Assembly: GCA_004356215.1 (NCBI GenBank)
Contig: SMXR01000010.1
Span: forward strand, 1 to 5,413
DNA length: 5,413 nt
Direction: 5' to 3'
Origin: Alphaproteobacteria bacterium
Lineage (GTDB): Bacteria > Pseudomonadota > Alphaproteobacteria > Sphingomonadales > SMXR01
Of the stretch, positions 4,862-5,413 are shown piece by piece. The translations under genes were made by a program, and so were the position numbers. The notes below the pieces were generated by a model. The model was not told the DNA's origin and did not search any database. It saw only the letters and a list, made by a program, of their open reading frames with translations. Numbering within the stretch: position 1 is the stretch's first letter; the number at the start of each line of letters is the position of its first letter.

Positions 4862-5413
4862 TCAGCCTTCGGGTCTTTCAAAAAATGTCGGGTCAATTTC
4901 ACCGTTATGGATAATCTCCTCAACCTGGGTGGTCTGGGCCAGCTCACCGGTATCGATATCGCGTTTTTCGTCATAGAATGAATAAACAACGCCGCCGATC
5001 GTCCTGAAATCACTATAAACGGTTTCAAACCGCTGGATCGTATCATCAATATCCGGATGCAGGGCAACATCGTCACGCTGGCGGATTCTTAGACCGGTTT
5101 CACTATCGAGGAAGTAGTGAGTAACATAGTCATTTGCAAAAGTCAGATCAACTTTTTCATAAGATAGCCCGGCGATTACCTCACTTCCCAAATAACTAAC
5201 TGTAACCCCCAAGTCCGCCATTTCACTTAACCCGTAAAGATTTTTAATAATTCCAATGCGCAAGATTTCTTCACCCGCCTCAGTCATGCCAGCCACAGTG
5301 CCGTCGCCAAACATTTGCCAGCCGCTTTCACCATCAAAAGCTTCGGTCAAAACCCGTTGGCCATCAGCAAAAATATCAATCCTCATCTTGCCATCCCGGG
5401 TAGCGACATATTC
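4862..5413 (-). CDS. LolA-like outer-membrane lipoprotein-sorting-type protein, C-terminal part
   Basis: The frame is open to the right edge, so the N-terminus, probably with a signal peptide, is missing; 183 residues are visible. The pattern GKMRIDIFADGQRVLTEAFD, then GESGWQM (28-34), MTEAGEEILR, VTVSYLGSEVIAGLSYEKVD (70-89), HYFLDSETGLRIR (99-111) and YSDFRTIGGVVYSF (133-146), is typical of LolA/LppX-like proteins annotated as outer membrane lipoprotein-sorting proteins. These are periplasmic half-barrels that hold lipid or lipoprotein acyl chains in a hydrophobic groove. It is probably not classical LolA, which is shorter and lacks the DGVVYS-like ending; the true ligand is unknown. The protein ends FFERPEG. 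The nearest downstream gene, on the same strand, has its own promoter. The ATG at 5386 is internal, since coding pattern continues before it (EYVATRDGK). Confidence 0.75.
   Translation of the reverse strand, partial: EYVATRDGKMRIDIFADGQRVLTEAFDGESGWQMFGDGTVAGMTEAGEEILRIGIIKNLYGLSEMADLGVTVSYLGSEVIAGLSYEKVDLTFANDYVTHYFLDSETGLRIRQRDDVALHPDIDDTIQRFETVYSDFRTIGGVVYSFYDEKRDIDTGELAQTTQVEEIIHNGEIDPTFFERPEG

Noticed and set aside
1..5413. Defence system, toxin-antitoxin, CRISPR array, tRNA or mobile element
   Set aside because: I looked for repeat-spacer periodicity, tRNA-like folds, transposase or integrase motifs and small paired toxin genes and found none. The only strong repeat is the pilin duplication.

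Overview
The window looks like an ordinary chromosomal stretch of a Gram-negative proteobacterium, most likely an alphaproteobacterium. The evidence is an HspQ of the kind seen there, Flp/Tad-type pilins, an intradiol ring-cleavage dioxygenase, and several proteins with Sec signal peptides or a periplasmic fold. Base composition is near balanced by eye, with AT-rich intergenic regions. There is no tRNA, rRNA, CRISPR array, transposase or prophage gene. The taxonomic call is inference from protein style, not from a marker gene.

Layout, left to right. (1) The 3' end of an intradiol (protocatechuate 3,4-dioxygenase-like) dioxygenase on the + strand, cut by the window edge, converges with (2) a secreted S41-family serine peptidase on the - strand. 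(3) hspQ and (4) a secreted DUF3108-like protein also lie on the - strand; each of genes 2-4 has its own short upstream gap. (5) Next are two very similar 58-residue Flp pilin genes in tandem on the - strand. The second (3422-3598) is a short but clear gene. A good rho-independent terminator closes the pilin unit at 2932-2970. (6) Divergent from the pilins is an unrecognised four-helix membrane protein on the + strand. It converges, 24 bases apart, with (7) an unrecognised five-helix membrane protein on the - strand that has its own extended -10 promoter. (8) The C-terminal part of a LolA-like outer-membrane lipoprotein-sorting-type protein runs off the right edge on the - strand.

The genes do not form one pathway. 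A loose theme is the cell envelope: pilins, a periplasmic peptidase, two periplasmic beta-rich proteins and two membrane proteins. No Tad secretion ATPase, prepilin peptidase or secretin is present, so the pilins must rely on machinery encoded elsewhere.

The strongest unusual signal is in the pilin pair. A 78-base core is nearly identical at the DNA level, including silent sites, while codons just outside it that encode the same amino acids differ. This mosaic suggests gene conversion. Second is the DNA upstream of the S41 gene, which holds a perfect 17-base palindrome beside two tandem A8-tract repeats about 20 bases apart. I found no convincing novel defence or mobile system.
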